Shown here piece after piece: positions 13,201 through 28,200 of a stretch of 64,000 bases of DNA. The translations under genes and the position numbers were made by a program. This stretch comes from Nematopogon swammerdamellus. Its lineage: Eukaryota; Arthropoda; Insecta; Lepidoptera; Adelidae. The stretch covers positions 13,823,361 to 13,887,360 of the forward strand of contig OX336343.1 of NCBI GenBank assembly GCA_946902875.1. Direction: 5' to 3'. The notes under the pieces are model-generated. The model saw only the letters and a program-made list of their open reading frames with translations, was not told where the DNA came from and searched no databases. Every line of letters begins with the position of its first letter. The first letter of the stretch is position 1.

Positions 13201-16200
13201 CGACTAAGAACTTGCACTCGTCACAATTTCTAAAAAAATCTAAATATAACAAAAGTATTCAGTTCAGTTAGGAAGAAATTTCTTCTAATTGCCATAGATG
13301 ACGTTAGTATGTAGTTTTGCGTGGAAATAGACGAGCTGTGGAGCGTTTACTAAGGTAATTACTGTTGTTTCGTTTTTGAATCGACGGGCATATATGGGTT
13401 AATCAATGTTCCTTTACTTTGCAGAAATCTTGGCTTAACTTCGGCGCAAATGCAGTAATCCTTCGAATGTCTTCAATCGAGTAAGGCAGATGTTTAGTAC
13501 GGATCCAACGAGTCATTCGTGTTATCCCAGGGTGACAGAGTGAGCTGTGAAGTTCGATTAATTTGGTATCTGAACGCACAAAACTGGCATGCGACAAGGT
13601 CTGTAGATTATGTCGTACTTGAAATTAGACAATCCGAGACGCCATCTTTCGATTTTCTCATTTTTTTCTCATATTTCTCGTGTGAGTCATACTGAACATG
13701 AATGAGACTGATCGTTGGTCCGTTATAAGCTTGAATGGCCGTCCGAGGCGAAATTGTCTCCATTTACGAAGGCATTCGACGATGGCATATGCTTCTTTTT
13801 CTAAAGAAGAATGTCTTCGCTCACTGTCAGATAGTGTTCTGGAAAAGAAATCTACAGGTCTGCGGCTCGGAAAAGGGACGCTCCGGGGGAAATATCCGAA
13901 AAGTTTTGTCTTTGATAGTCCGAAGGAACTGTTTGCTTCATTTATTGTTAAATTGCACTCCTTGATAGCTTGCATGTATTTCCTTAATTTCCGGTCGTGA
14001 TCAGCTTTATCGTAGCCACACACTACAATATCATCAAGATAAGAATACACAGATTCTAATGCTTTCTCTCTGATGACATTATCAAATACCCATTGAAAGG
14101 CAGCTACGTGACACCGACACCATTAGTGACACCGAAAGGGATCCTCTTAAATGTGTATAAATTTCCGGCCGCCTCGAATGCTGTGTAAGGCCTATCTTCT
14201 TCGGTGATCGGTATCTGGTGGTACGCGCTGCGTAGGTCGATTTTACTGAATACGTGGTGTTGAGCGACTTTGGCAACTAAGTCCTCAATGTTTGGCAGAC
14301 GATATGCCTCAAGCTGTGTGAATTTATTGATAGTTTTCGAATAGTCAATAACCATTCTTTTCTTATGGTTTTGCTTCGTTGTTATCAGAACTTGAGCTCG
14401 CCATGGTAAAGAGCTATTCTCAATAATGCCGTCCTCGAGTACCGATTGTACTTCTCTAGTAAAGAAAGCACGTTAAGCTTCAGAATATTGACGGGACTTT
14501 GTGGCCGTCGAAAAAGTAGATCAAAATGTGACTGACGCCACCTTGAGGGAATTGCATGAAATTTTCAACGGTGCCATGGTGCCACCATACACTACTTCGA
14601 CAGCTTGATGTTCCTTGAATACATCCTTCCCGAGAAGCACATCAGCGCAGAGATCTCTCATTATAAGTAATCGGAAGATGTCGTGAGTGTGTCCTTGTAC
14701 AAATAATTTTGCGTTGCATAAACCTTCTATTTGAGTTTTGGCCTTTTTAGATGCCAACTGTTGTTACTGTCTCATTGTAAGGAGAACTTAAGAGATGGTA
14801 CTGTTGAACTAGGTTATGATTTATGAACGTATTAGTACTGCATGTGTGTCAAGGCTTCTACTGGAATGCAGTTGACAGTGATTGAAATAATTGCCTCCTG
14901 GAGGCCTGCTGGAGCTGCAGCTATCATGGTGTTGCTACTGAATTCTCCCAAACAAGCAGTTTGTTTTCCCGATCGACATACTTTTGCAAAAAGTCCTCTT
15001 TAAGAACATTTTAGGCAAGTAGTGTTGAATGCACACTTTTGGCGTCGATGGCGTTGGTCTTGACCGCACAAAAAGCAGGATTCAGATTTCTTTTTACTGA
15101 CAGCTGAAGAGGAAGGATGAGCATTTTTACATACATTTTCATGAACTGCATTGAAATATCTAGAGGCACTGAATTTTTCAGAGTGAACTTGAGCCAATTC
15201 TAGAGACTGAGCTTGTTTGTAGGCCTCGGTGAGATCGAGACTACTGTTTTCGAGAAGCCTTTGCCGAATGTTAGGTGATGATAGTCCACTTATAAAGGCA
15301 TCTCGTATGTAATCGCTTCGATTCTGAGCAGCGCTCACAGCGTGGAAGTCGCAATCTTTAGCTAACAACTCGAGGGCGCGTAAGTATATATCAATTGTCT
15401 CGGCAGGTTGTTGTAGTCTGTTCGCTAGTTTGTGTCGGGCATATATTTCGTTACTGGGTTTTACAAAGATCTTGTCCAGTATTTCTATAGCTTCATTGTA
15501 TGCGCTTGCGTGCGAAATATGATTAAATATCAACGAAGATACATGATTTACCAGGAGTTAAATCGATTTTAAAATTTGACAACAACTTTTAAAATCGACA
15601 ATTAATGGCTATAACTAAATATCAAACAACCGTTGGCGAACAAAAAATAGGTACGACGCGACTTTATATTTCCCTAGATTGTTATGTTAACAGATTAGTA
15701 ATAATTTCTTTCATACTATCTATACCCACCACGACGGATGAGCCGATAATCCTTGTTAATCGATTATAATTTGTTAAATTTTGCGCAATTAACATAATTC
15801 GTTCACCTAGCAGTTAAAAAATCACTTTTAAAATATTTCCGACCAGATATGGCTTGACAGATTTATTTATTCTTAAATAAATCTGTCAAGCCATTATAGG
15901 TCTATTATAGGTTATCTATCATCGTCCGATTCATCGTTTATACCTCGAATACACATTTTGCGTGGCTTTCTGGGGTCAATTATTTCTTTTAGCATACATT
16001 TTTGATAAAAAAAATCGAGTTTTGTAATCATACTCATCTCCCAAAAATTCGTCGTCTCTTTCGAATTTTTCGTATTCGAGGCCTTGTTCTGACCATACGA
16101 TAAAGAATGCAAACTTCCTCTTTGTGATGTGAAGCTGCCCCTGTACCTGATAATAATAATCATGATTCCGTTTTAATTTTATTTGGCCAGACAATATTGC

Positions 16201-19200
16201 AGAACTTTATCTTTTTCTGTTCGATGTCCTGTAGTGGGGCTACGTCGAATACATTGTATGGACATTTTACCTCCACAACACTGTCAGTACCTATCAGATG
16301 ACGCTTCTTGCCTTTGCGAAGTGTAAAGTTTAGTTCCATGTTGGTGAAAGAGTTTAGTTGGTGGAGTTTCGATTTCGAACGCAACGCACGCAACTGATGT
16401 GATTTAGCGAACGAAAACTGCACAGCAGTTGCAATTTGCAAAACGTCTCGCTCGACTGGCCCGGAGCGGCGCGGCGGCGCGGCGGTGGCGGCGCGGGACG
16501 CGGGCGGGGCGTACGGTGGTGTCCCCCGCCCGCTCCCCCAAACCTTCACAAATACCACACAAATACACACAAACACGGCCGTGCGTGGCCGGTGGACGAC
16601 TGGAGACAGCGATATTTTGTTCAAATACCTAACATGCGATCACGTGACTTACCTCGATCCGTTCTTAAAAGTTAAATTAAATACAGCTGACACTTTTTGG
16701 TTTGGGTGGTTGGAGTGTTTTGTCTTGAATTCCTCATCAATTAATGAAGTAGCAAGTGAATCATCACGTGTTCTTAAATTGACTTATTAACTCTCGATGG
16801 TATTTATCTAAAACGATTTTGATGATGTAGGGCACTGCGATGAAGCACTGTCCGTTGATCCCGCCGCTAGCTCTAGGCCTCGCATGTTCGCTCACCTTCA
16901 CTCTGCCGTACCCCGACACTCCGCCCAGTGCCGTCCAGAGCCTCGGCAACGTCAGAACTAAGCGGCTGGTGAGTTTCTAGTTTCATATCATTTTATGTCG
17001 AAACAGAGTCTTATGTATGAGTCTATACGACCTCAGAGGGCCTGTTCCACTAGTCCCTACCAACATATCCCCTCTGGTGGGTAAGAATGGATTTTTTTTT
17101 CACCTATCCCTACCGTTGAGCCACTAGTAGCGATAGGTGGAACAAAAATACCACTTTTACCAACCGATATGTTCATAACAATAAAAGACATTCTGCAAGT
17201 TAGGCTTTTCGATCAAAACTGATAATAAGTACTGACAATAATTACAAAAAATATTTATGTAACGCAATTTTTCCAAACACATTCCAACATTTCGATTTCA
17301 CCCGTTATTAACTGCATTAGAAAGTTTCGTATCGGTCCCTTAATTTATATCTTTTTTATCTTCTTTTTAAGATACAATTAATTGTTTGAGATTTTTATGT
17401 ATTTATTTCGGATAATACCACACGAGTATGTGTATATTTTAGTAAGCAGTTGCAGCAAATTTAAATTTATATTCCGTTTATTAAATGCCATGCCTCGGCG
17501 AAATTGTTCGTACGATTTCGCAGTCCAAAAACGTTCCATTAATTTATGAATTGGTCACTTTTTAACCAATAGGTACGTTTGGAAATAAGTCAAAAAATGT
17601 TCCATCCCGAAATCATCTAAAACCTCCGATTTTATATAAGACCACCCATCTTGGGCTCGATCTCTTGTTATGACAGGTAATACAGTAACCAAAGAAATAA
17701 TCCTTCGCGTGTCTCTCAATTTGTCTAATTTCAGTTTTCGAGTTTTACGCCAAAGTGCACTATAAGTAGTAGTGGTAGTAACAACCTCGCGTTACAGCCA
17801 TTGGAAATAGCAATTTAATAGCCTGGGTTAATGAATCTTCAAAATCCGTCCTGAATATTGTCGGTTTCCAATTTGCAGAATTTGATTTTAGCATCCTCAG
17901 AAGTAATTTATATGTTTAACGTTTTTTATCTGGCAGCAAAGCACATACCAGCGGAATATTTTTTTAGTATTTTCCATCGTGCTCCCCAAATCACAGTGTA
18001 ATGTTACTAACTTCTTAAACGGAGGTGTACAAACTCTGAATGTTCCATCCACAAAAATTTCTTTAGCTGTATTCAACACTTCTTTCGCCCAACCTTGACA
18101 AAAAACTAAAATACGAGTACCATGTCCTCTATAATTTCTAATCAAAAATGACTGAAAGCGTGGTGGAATCTCAATTTGCTCATAATTTAACCAATTTTCA
18201 ACTTTGTTTAGCTACATAGTTGTAACCTACATTAAGCAAATTGTAGTTTTTGACGTGATAACGTCTTATAAATTGATGAACACCGGCTGCACGCACGAAT
18301 ATCACGTCACGTTCCATCTGAGCCTGTGTGTGCAAGCGAGAGCGCGTAACAAGCGATAGAGAGGCACAATCGGCCCAAGCGTCGGCTTGTAAAAGTACCA
18401 GGGCCGCAGAAATTAAAACGAGGTTACTCGTACCATAATATCTGGCCGGTCGGAAAATATTTCAAATTTAGAATATTCATGAAACAAGGTTTGTATGACG
18501 TTATCACGTAAAACTATCGTCCGTAAACCGACAACCAATTTTTTTTAACGTGATGACGTCACGTCTTATAAATTGATGAACACCGGCTGCACGCACGAAG
18601 AAGTGTCACGTTCCATCTAAACCTGTGTGTGCAAGCGAGAGCGCGATAGAGACCTGTGTGTGCAAGCGAGAGCGCGATAGAGAGGCATATACATTAGTAG
18701 GAAATACAAAATATATTTCTCCGTCTTTTGCGAGCCTCGAACCCGCGGCCCCTGTCACCAATATATTGTGACCGACGTCTTAAACCACACGGCTAATCGG
18801 TCGTGTACTTATGAGGAGAATTTGGGAACAGTTGGTGAATATTTCATGGAGCGACATCTAGCACTTCAGTCATGTACTTAAATCAAAGAGATTAAAATAA
18901 CCAGGTTATAGAGAGGCATTGATTTTATAGGGGGAGTCAGATGTACCGTCAGCGACGTTTTAAAGGTAACATGAAATTAGTCTTCATTTAAGTCCTAAGA
19001 TGGCGCCAGGAGTATCGCATTTGAGTTAAATTTTAAGATTATTTTATATTATGTTGAAATTTCTAAATAGTGCATTTTTAGGTTTTCATAATTTTTCCAA
19101 TAAACATTTTCATGTTTTGTCAGCCAGTGAGCTTGTAAGAGTGGTAAGAGTGTAGGATTTGTATTTTTTGACAATGGGTTCGAATCCCTCAAATTTAGTT

Positions 19201-22200
19201 TTTTTTTCTTTTTTTTCTTTTTTAAGCAATGTTACGGTGTTTAAATTTTTTAGGGTGTTTAGTTTTTTTTTTATAACCACCTAAGAATTATTTTCGGAAA
19301 TACAAAAAGTTTTCACTTCTGCCGGCACTCCCGGAGTGCAACTGGGGCTTTTGACGTGATGACGTCACATCTTATAAATTGATGAATACCGGCTGCACAC
19401 ACGAAAAAGTGTCACGTTCCATCTGAGCCTGTGTGTGCAAGCAAAAGCGCGTAACAAGCGATAGAGAGGCACAATCGGTATAGTCAAAGTTACCATGGAA
19501 ACGTCTTAAGAAGTAAAACTGTCAAGATCAGACAACACAAGTTTATTGATGGCTAGTCACAAGATGATTAATCTTTCTACTGGAAATATAATTACTGATC
19601 TTTGCTCTATGTACTACGATTATTCCACGTCATCACGTAAAACTATCGTCCGTAAACCGACTTTACAGACAACCAATTTTTATGGAAACTTACACGTGTG
19701 GCTACATCACCTACAGCATCCGTGATGTCAGCCCATAACACCGGGTGAGCTAGGTGCCATGTCAGTGCTTCCATTCATTTCATGTCGGCTACACTGAACT
19801 TTTTTTTTTATGGAAACTGACACGATTGGCTACATCACCTACAGCATCCGTGATGTCAGCCCATAACACCGGGTGAACTAGGTGCCATGTCAGTGCTTCC
19901 CTTAACTGGTCGGAAAACACTCACTATTTACATAGCCGTTTCGACCGACGTTTCGTTCAGTGCGGTGGTACCAACCCGGGCCGGGATATACCCTACCACC
20001 TAGTAAGGTATGAAGGGAAGGGACTTACAGTTTAACGTGGAATCCCAGCCACGGTCAGCCTCCAACGGTCGAGCGGTCACCCATCCAAGGACTGACCGCG
20101 CCCAGGGTTGCTTAATAACAGTCGACCGACCGTCTGTGTGTCATAACAATAAATAGGAATAATTTACCTTGATCGTATCGTACGAGACCCATAGCATTTA
20201 TTTTTCTTAGTATGTGAACATTTCCAATATACAGCTTCGTTTTTATAATTATTTTTTTTTTATACTGGAATCCACCATAAAGCAAAACTGAACCCCTCCC
20301 TCTTTCTAAATAAACAACATCCTTTGACATTTTTTAAATAATATAATTTACCTTGGAAAAACACAACTTATATATTTATTTAACAGAAAAACCATCAAAC
20401 TTAAAGACCGTCATGTGTGTGTCATTTCTTTATACATGACACTTGTGTCAAATAACGAAAACATTATATTTGCTACCTTTTTAAAAAAAAAGAAGAAAGA
20501 TTTTCCGGCTTGTTCCACTAGAGTTTCATCCTAAGACCAGAGGATTCTATCGAGATCTAAAGAGATCCATCCATTACTAAAGAGATAGGTATACAGGTGA
20601 AATGTACTTTTCAACAAAAACCACTTGGTAGGGATAACACATAATCACATAATCACATCGGCAACACCGAGCTGTCAAATGAAGATTCGTTAGAGCTCGT
20701 TTTTATTGTTGAAAATTTCATTTATATTCAATTTAATATTGTTAAAACGACTAAATTTCGTCAAATTGGACATAAAAAACAAAGTGTACGTGTTATTACA
20801 TATATACATCGAGGTTTTCGGGTGAAATCGGCGAAACAAACTGAGTGACAGTTACGGACCAACTTCGAGAGTTTTTTCTTATCTGGCGTATATTCTGCGC
20901 TAAATCAATGTCTACACCCATCTACGCTACCGAAGGGACGCACGCGACACAACCAGACATCGTCAAGACAAACTTCGGTCACGAACTGGTTTAGTTTGAG
21001 GTTATGCCAGGTGGAAAGAAAACCTAGAAAGTTCAGACAAGTCTCGGCGGCAGCTGACAGCTGGGCACCCGGAGCTCCCTACTGCAGTTGAGGAGAATTA
21101 TAATTACTGCAAATACGTGAGTAACGTTCACATTAAACCTATATAAATATAATAAACTTACTAATATAATAAAACCTACCTATATAAATAAAAATAAGTG
21201 TAGAATTAAGGTAATCTAATTTGCGGCACTGGTGATTCAAACCTGCTCGAAACGATCGCGGTGTGGAAATCATACGTATGCGATTGTCTTGCGACGCGGG
21301 CCTAGCTAGCTAGATTAGGTTATTGTGCGGTCGCAGGTACCCGAATATACCTGACAACTTAGCATAATTTGACAAGAGTCACCGCCGCGATAGTGATAGT
21401 TATAGGCTACACAATCTATAGGCACACATAAATATGAAAGTAAGTAGCTTATTCACTGTATAGAATTATATATAATTACCTACACTGCATTGTTACACTG
21501 TCCCGGCAGCTCCCGGAGCACAATTAAATAATAACTATAATTACATAGTATTAAATTGTGATACAAAATTATTTAGGTATATATAATTATATAGAGTAGT
21601 ACTTATACATATACGTATATACCTACAATTACATAACTTGCTAGAGTATCTATGTATGAGTTATGATAATAGTAAGATTTTGTTTGTTTTATCTTCATAC
21701 ATAAAATAAGTAGGTAATACAATTAAATTATAAATAAGTGATCTTATACATTTATTAGTCCTTTCCTGTATATATAGTAATTCCACTATTAATTTTAAAT
21801 TATATTAAGTGCTATACTAATCCTACTGTCAACTTTCTTCTCTTTCCATGAACACTCGGAGCAAAACGCGTTCCGCCATGGCCACGGAGACCACCCTGCT
21901 GCAGCAGCAGATCGAGGAACTTCAGGCCCTTAACAGCCAGCTCCTCGCCGAGCAAGCAGACAACTCTGAGGCGTTCGACGGCCTGTGGGCGGCCAACGCG
22001 GAGCTCAAGAGGAAGCTCGCCGAGAAACAGGGCTACATCGAGCAGCTGCATGAGGACGAGCAACGGCTCATGGACACCATCCTCGAATACGAGCGGGACC
22101 AGAAGGAGTACGAGAGAGTGCTAGACGCCAACAATGCGCTAAATAAAGATTTGTTGGAGCTGCAGCTGAACAAGGAGACCAGCGGCACGTATTCCTACGA

Positions 22201-25200
22201 CGGTGACTCAAAGGAACTGCAAGAACTGAGGGAGCTGCTATCTGTGGAAAAGAAGCTGAACATTGGACTGCGAAGGGAGATCGCGGAGAAGAATGCGATC
22301 ATGCGCGAGCAGTCTAGGAAGCTTACCGAACAGGCGGCGGCGGCACCCAGCGGTAGGACTACGAGCAACACTCCGCCCAGCTCCACAACACACCCTAGCG
22401 CACAATCACCCTCTCACCCCCTCCATGCTTGGTCGGCGACTATCGCCGAGTCATCCCTCCACCAGGATTCCCCAGCCCGACCGGATGCAACACAGGCTAC
22501 CACACCCACAGCACTGCCCGCGACCCCCCTCGGTTCCCCGTCAGCTTCGCCTTCTGGGTCGTCTGCGGCAACGAAGGCGCCAAAAAAGAAAAAGAAGGGA
22601 ACGAAGAAGAATATTGTGTCTTCCGAGGAGATCAAGCGGGCTAACTCGAACGCATCAAAGGCAGACGGGCAGAAAAAACCAGGGAAGAAGGTACATGACA
22701 TCTCGGCAAAAACCGCAGCTTCTAAGGTACCGAAGAAAACGAAGAAAAATGAGGACAGACCTCTGAATGCACCAGAGAATGCACGTACAACTCGGGTTAG
22801 CAGCACAGCTACCCCCGCACGCCACACGCCACTGGCGGAGTCGCATCGGTGCTACGACTCCGCCAGCCTCGCGCCAGAGGCGAGTGCTCATCCTTAGCGA
22901 CGAGCACGGACGTGGCATGGCGCAGCACTACAGGGAGGCGTGCAAATCATCTGCCAGCGTCACTGCTGTGTGCAAGCCGGCCGCGCCAATCACTGAGGTG
23001 ATCAAAGACTTCCCTCGCAAGGTCGCCGACATGCACAAGAGCGACATCGTCATACTGATGACGGGAGCTGCGGCGGCAAATGTAGACCCGACGATATATG
23101 TAAAATGTGTGAAGTATGTGTCGGAGGTGTGCGTAGCTAAAAAACTACATCTTTTTGTAAGCTCACTACGGTACGCACCACTCGCTATACATAATTCACA
23201 CATCATGGACGTGACAGCCACTAATGATACCGCATATAGGATAAATAAAATTCTCTTCAACTTCACAGAGTCTGTCCCCAACACAATTTACATTGATTTA
23301 AATTGTCTACCAAGACCGTGCTATTCCAAGAAGGGTTTAATAAACAGCGCAGGTCTGAACACGCTTGTAAATCAAATTCATAAATGTAACTATAGTGTCA
23401 AGACATCGAATTTAAAGTTCCTCTCCCTAAATATAAGTGAGACAGAGGAAAAAAACAACTCTTTTTTATGCCAAAGCCCCATAACAACAGTATTGTACAA
23501 TTAAAAAATGTTACTTATTCACAAAAATTTGCACACAGTACTGTAAAAATGAATAAAAGGAAAACTTGTAATAAGCATAATAAAAATCCAAATAATAAGT
23601 TAACAATTGGGCATCAAAATGTTCAAGGCCTACGAGGAAAAGGCCAGTTGTTAAATGTTAGAGTTATTTTTAAAAGACAACAATGTTGATATATTTTGTG
23701 TTTCAGAATCTTGGACAGACTCTTGTGAATTACTTACCCAACAAGTGCCACATTATACAGTATTAAGTAGCTATCATAGGAAAAATTTTATTAGAGGCGG
23801 GACACTAATTTTTGTCCGAAACAGCTTGAGAGCAAAGAATAGACCAGATATTGTTAAGATGCCAGTTGAGAAAGAATTCGAAGTTAGCTGTATTGAGATG
23901 GAATCTTTTATGATACTTTCTGTGTATAGGTCGCCATCAATGAGTGTATTGTCGTTTTCGGATAAATTAGAAGAAGTCTTGTATAAAATTAGTAGTAATA
24001 ACAACAAATCAATAATAATATGCGGTGACTTCAATGTTCGGTTTACTTTAAATAAACAAGAAAAACACGAATTATCAGACTTAATGGATAGTTTTTTACT
24101 TAAACAAACTATATACGAATATACTAGAGTCACGGATGTTGTAGGTGATGTAGCCAACCGTGTTAGGTTCCATAAAAAAAAAAAACTGATGCATGCGCAT
24201 CATGCATAGATAATATTTTCACTGATGCAGAAACCCTACAATCTAATGTATTTCACGGTGTCCACTCTGATCATTATGCTCAATTAATCTCAATTAAATG
24301 GGAATCTAAATGTATTAATAAATCTGTAAATAAATTAAGCAGAATAGTAAATAGTGACACCATAAATGCATTAAATACAGATCTAGCTGCAGAATTCGGA
24401 AATTATGAAAATACAATGGACTTTAAATGCTTTTTCAATACTTTTGTTAGATATTTAAATATGCACATGCCTATGAAATCTAGACGTGTAAGTAAAAGAA
24501 ACCAATTCGCACAGTGGGCCACACCCAGCATTATACGAGCCAAAGAAAAATTATTTTTTTTATATGATTTGTTAAAACAAAATAAAAATTCGACTCTTAG
24601 AGCATACGTATCATTATACAGTAAAATTTTTAAACAAGTTACGATAAAAGCCAAACAATTGTTTTTAAAAGAGAAATTGTTAAAATCTTACAACAAAATA
24701 AAAATGGCCTGGACTATAATCAAAGACGAAACAGGCAAGTCTCCTAAAAATAATGATACCAATATAGAATTAAAAATAGGAGACGACATTATAAATGATA
24801 GCTCAAGTGTTGCAAATTACTTTAATAAATATTTTTCTACTATTGCTCAGGAAACAACGAAAAACATCAAAGCTAGTTCTGAAGCTGCATCACAATATCT
24901 AGTAAGTTATACTCCACGAAATATTAAAACAATCACTTTCAAACCAGTCTCACATTGTGAAATAAAAAAAATCATTAGAGATTTTAAATCGAAAAATTCC
25001 CAAGACCTGTGGAATATTTCACCTAAACTAATGAAGTCACTAAGTTATAGTATTATAAATCCATTAATTACCGTTATAAACAAATGTTTTGAAGAGGGTA
25101 CATTCCGTGATTTACTTAAAATAGCTAGGTTAGTACCGTTGTTTAAAAAAGGATGTCATAATACTATTGGAAACTATCGTCCTGTGTCTTTGCTTCCTGT

Positions 25201-28200
25201 TTTTAGTAAAGTATTTGAGAAGGCTATAGAAAAAAGGCTAATTATTTTTTTTAATTAAAATAACATACTAAACTATAAACAATTTGGATTCCGCAAGGGC
25301 AGGTCAACGGGAGATGCCATTGCATCAATGATAAAAGCTGTAATTGAATCATTAAATAATTCTAATCACACATACGGCATCTTCTGTGACCTGTCTAAGG
25401 CGTTTGACTGTGTTAGTCATGATATAATCTTAATGAAATTGGAACATTATGGTGTGAGGGATAAAGAGTTGCGCCTTTGTAAATCATATTTAAGTAACAG
25501 AAAGCAGGTTTGTGATGTTAATGGCAATAAGTCAGAAGTAGAATCGATTTCTATGGGGGTTCCTCAAGGCTCCATACTGGGACCATTACTCTTTTTAATT
25601 TATGTTAATGATATATATACTTGCATTAAAGATGATATTGAGCTAATAATGTTTGCCGACGATATATCAGTAGTTTTGAAAAACAAAAACGTTACTGAAT
25701 TACGTGAGTCCTTTATAAATGTAATACAATCATTAAAGATGTGGTTTGACTCTAATAACCTTTTGCTCAATGTAAATAAAACAAATGTTATCCACTTTGC
25801 ACTTGGAACTCACAGACGTATTGTTAATCAAGAAATTGCCAAAACTGCAGAAGAACTCACATTGAACATATCCAAAGAAATAACCTTTTTAGGTGTAATA
25901 TTTGACCGCACCTTAACTTGGAAACCTCACATAGATGCGCTTGCTGGTAAGCTAAGTGCAGCTTGTTATGCCATTAAAAAAATGAAAGAACTATGTGGTA
26001 TGCAAGCTGCTAAAACTGTCTATTATGCTTACTTCGATAGTCTTATGTCTTACGGACTATTATTTTGGGGGAATGCAGCGGAATCTAGCAGAATATTTTT
26101 TCTTCAAAAAAGAGCATTGCGTTGTGTACTCAGTATGAAAGCCAGGGACTCTTGTAGAAATGTATTTCATAAAGTAGGAATCATGACATTACCTAGTGTT
26201 TATATTTATCAAAATATCTGCCATGCTAGGAAGTATATGCAGAACGCTACTCTTCATTCCGATATTCACCAGCATGACACTAGGAGTAAAAATAATATTC
26301 AAATTACGAAGCACAGATCATCTAAAATATCTAAAAGTTTTGTTTGTAATAGTATTAGATTATATAATAAAATACCCGAAGAGGTAAAAAATCTTAATGA
26401 TCCTTTGTTTAAGAAACACTTAAAATCTACCCTTGCAAAGAAAGCCTACTACAGTGTTTATTGTTTATTGTTTATTGTATAATTTCATCCACAGGTAGGT
26501 AACCTACGCTTGGACATGTCGAAAATTCCGCCAGTTCTAAATTCAATGCGAAGAAGAACTGACAAACAAACTTCGCAAGTCACAATGTTTTGTTAGTACC
26601 TTAAAAGTATTATATTATAGTAACTTAAAAATAATTAACCCATACTACCGCTCACAAGAGCATTAATATTTACAGCATAAACATGAATACTGAAGAATCT
26701 GACCACACTGCCTATTTAAATTACCTATATCTGGTGTATAGTGCCATCGTCAATTTTGATATTTCATATTATATCAAGTCAAATAAAACAATTAGTTTAC
26801 GTTTATTACAAAGAAATGTAATAAGTCATATTAAAAATCAAATGATACAAAGTGTATCGAATTGTCAAAATTTGTTAGTGGGAAAAATAGTAGTCAGACT
26901 CTTAGATAAAATTACGGTCAGTTAATGCATCCTTAATACTGTAATAACTCTTTTCAATTAACATTATTTTAATCCGTCGTTTAAAATTATTGTCATCTAA
27001 TTGTTTTATGTTAGGAGACAGTTTATTATAAAATCTAACACTATTACAAATAAAGCTTTTTGTAGTTTTGTAGTAGTGTAAAGGAGGCCTTAGCTGATAA
27101 AATCATCTTGAGTTTCTGACTGCATAATTAGTTAATACTTGACTAGGTACCATTTGTACCTCAATAATTATATTAACCCATATTGACAACTTGATACCTA
27201 CTTCAAGTATGATAATATTTTATTATATATAAACATTGAAATATATTAATATTTTTTGGTTTTTGACAATTGTATTTCTTACAAACAATATTAACTCTTG
27301 ACTAGGTACCATTAGTACCTCAACTTTATTAAGCCATTGACAACTTGATACTTCAAGTATCTTAAATATTCATATATTTTTATTTTTTATTTTTGACAAT
27401 ACAATTATACTACATTGTAGTTAATATACTAACATAGTTATGTTGATACAAATTACGTATCAAAGTTTGACAAAGGCTCTTTACACCTGATTCACTTAAT
27501 TAATAAGTCTTTGTAGTCAGAACTCTCAGCAAAATTGTTAATCTTGCTCTCAAGCTGTGTTTTAGATAGACTATGGGCGGTGTTATTATGTGGCTAGTCA
27601 CTAAATTCTTGTAAAAATATGTTAAAAAAATACCCTGCGAAGTTTCTTGTCGGTTCTTCTTCGTGGGTTTAATCGAACCGAATAGAACAAATTGTGACAA
27701 GTTCGAGAGCAGTCTAACTGCCATATGAATGATCAATAAACAATACAACAATACAATACAATACAATAAGCGGAAATGAATTTCCATTCATCCCTCCCAG
27801 TAGGGATAGGTGGGAAAAAAATGCATTCTTACCCACCAGGGGGATATATAAGGTCTTTGAAAATTAGTTAATAGTACATTTGTACTAAAATTTTATAATA
27901 GTACATCGACAGTTGGGTCGGCGAATGTCACGCCCCGATTAGTATTTAAATATTTGAAAAAAATCGACATCAGCAAGGGTCCTGGCAGCGACAAAATTCC
28001 CCCATACTTCGCTAAAAAATGCGCAATGGAACTTTCTTCTCCGCTTGCCACCATTTTCCAACGCTCAATTTCGGAGGGAGTTTTCCCAACTATGTGGAAG
28101 GAAGCATTCGTAGTGCCAATACACAAAAGCGGCCCTAAGCAAAAAGTCGAAAATTAGCGCCCTGTTTCTATTCTATCAGTTTTTAGTAAGCTATTTGAAA

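Larger units (their letters stand above)
10446..15533 (-). mobile_element. Decayed Ty3/gypsy LTR retrotransposon
   Basis: Reading right to left: gag with a zinc knuckle, protease, reverse transcriptase, RNase H remnant, integrase zinc-binding part, [piggyBac insertion 11275-13398], integrase core, integrase C-terminal part. Frameshifts, stops and an internal deletion in RT/RNase H make it non-coding. No LTR pair is apparent, but a short stretch at 10444-10490 reappears in opposite orientation at about 15590-15650, so the left and right margins are rearranged. Confidence 0.85.
21848..27770 (+). mobile_element. CR1-type LINE, near full length, broken
   Basis: ORF1 (21848-23504), ORF2 endonuclease plus reverse transcriptase (about 23590-26482), a long 3' UTR, and a terminal AATAC-type pentamer run near 27740-27768 in place of poly(A). 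The SGNH-like ORF1 and microsatellite end point to the CR1 group. A diverged copy of its 3' UTR is at 52560-53180. Frameshifts and one stop make it inactive as written. Confidence 0.8.

Noticed and set aside
22195..22827. Several open frames of 60-170 codons overlapping the LINE ORF1
   Set aside because: They are shadows of the GC-rich ORF1 coding strand in other frames, with simple Arg- or Phe-rich composition.
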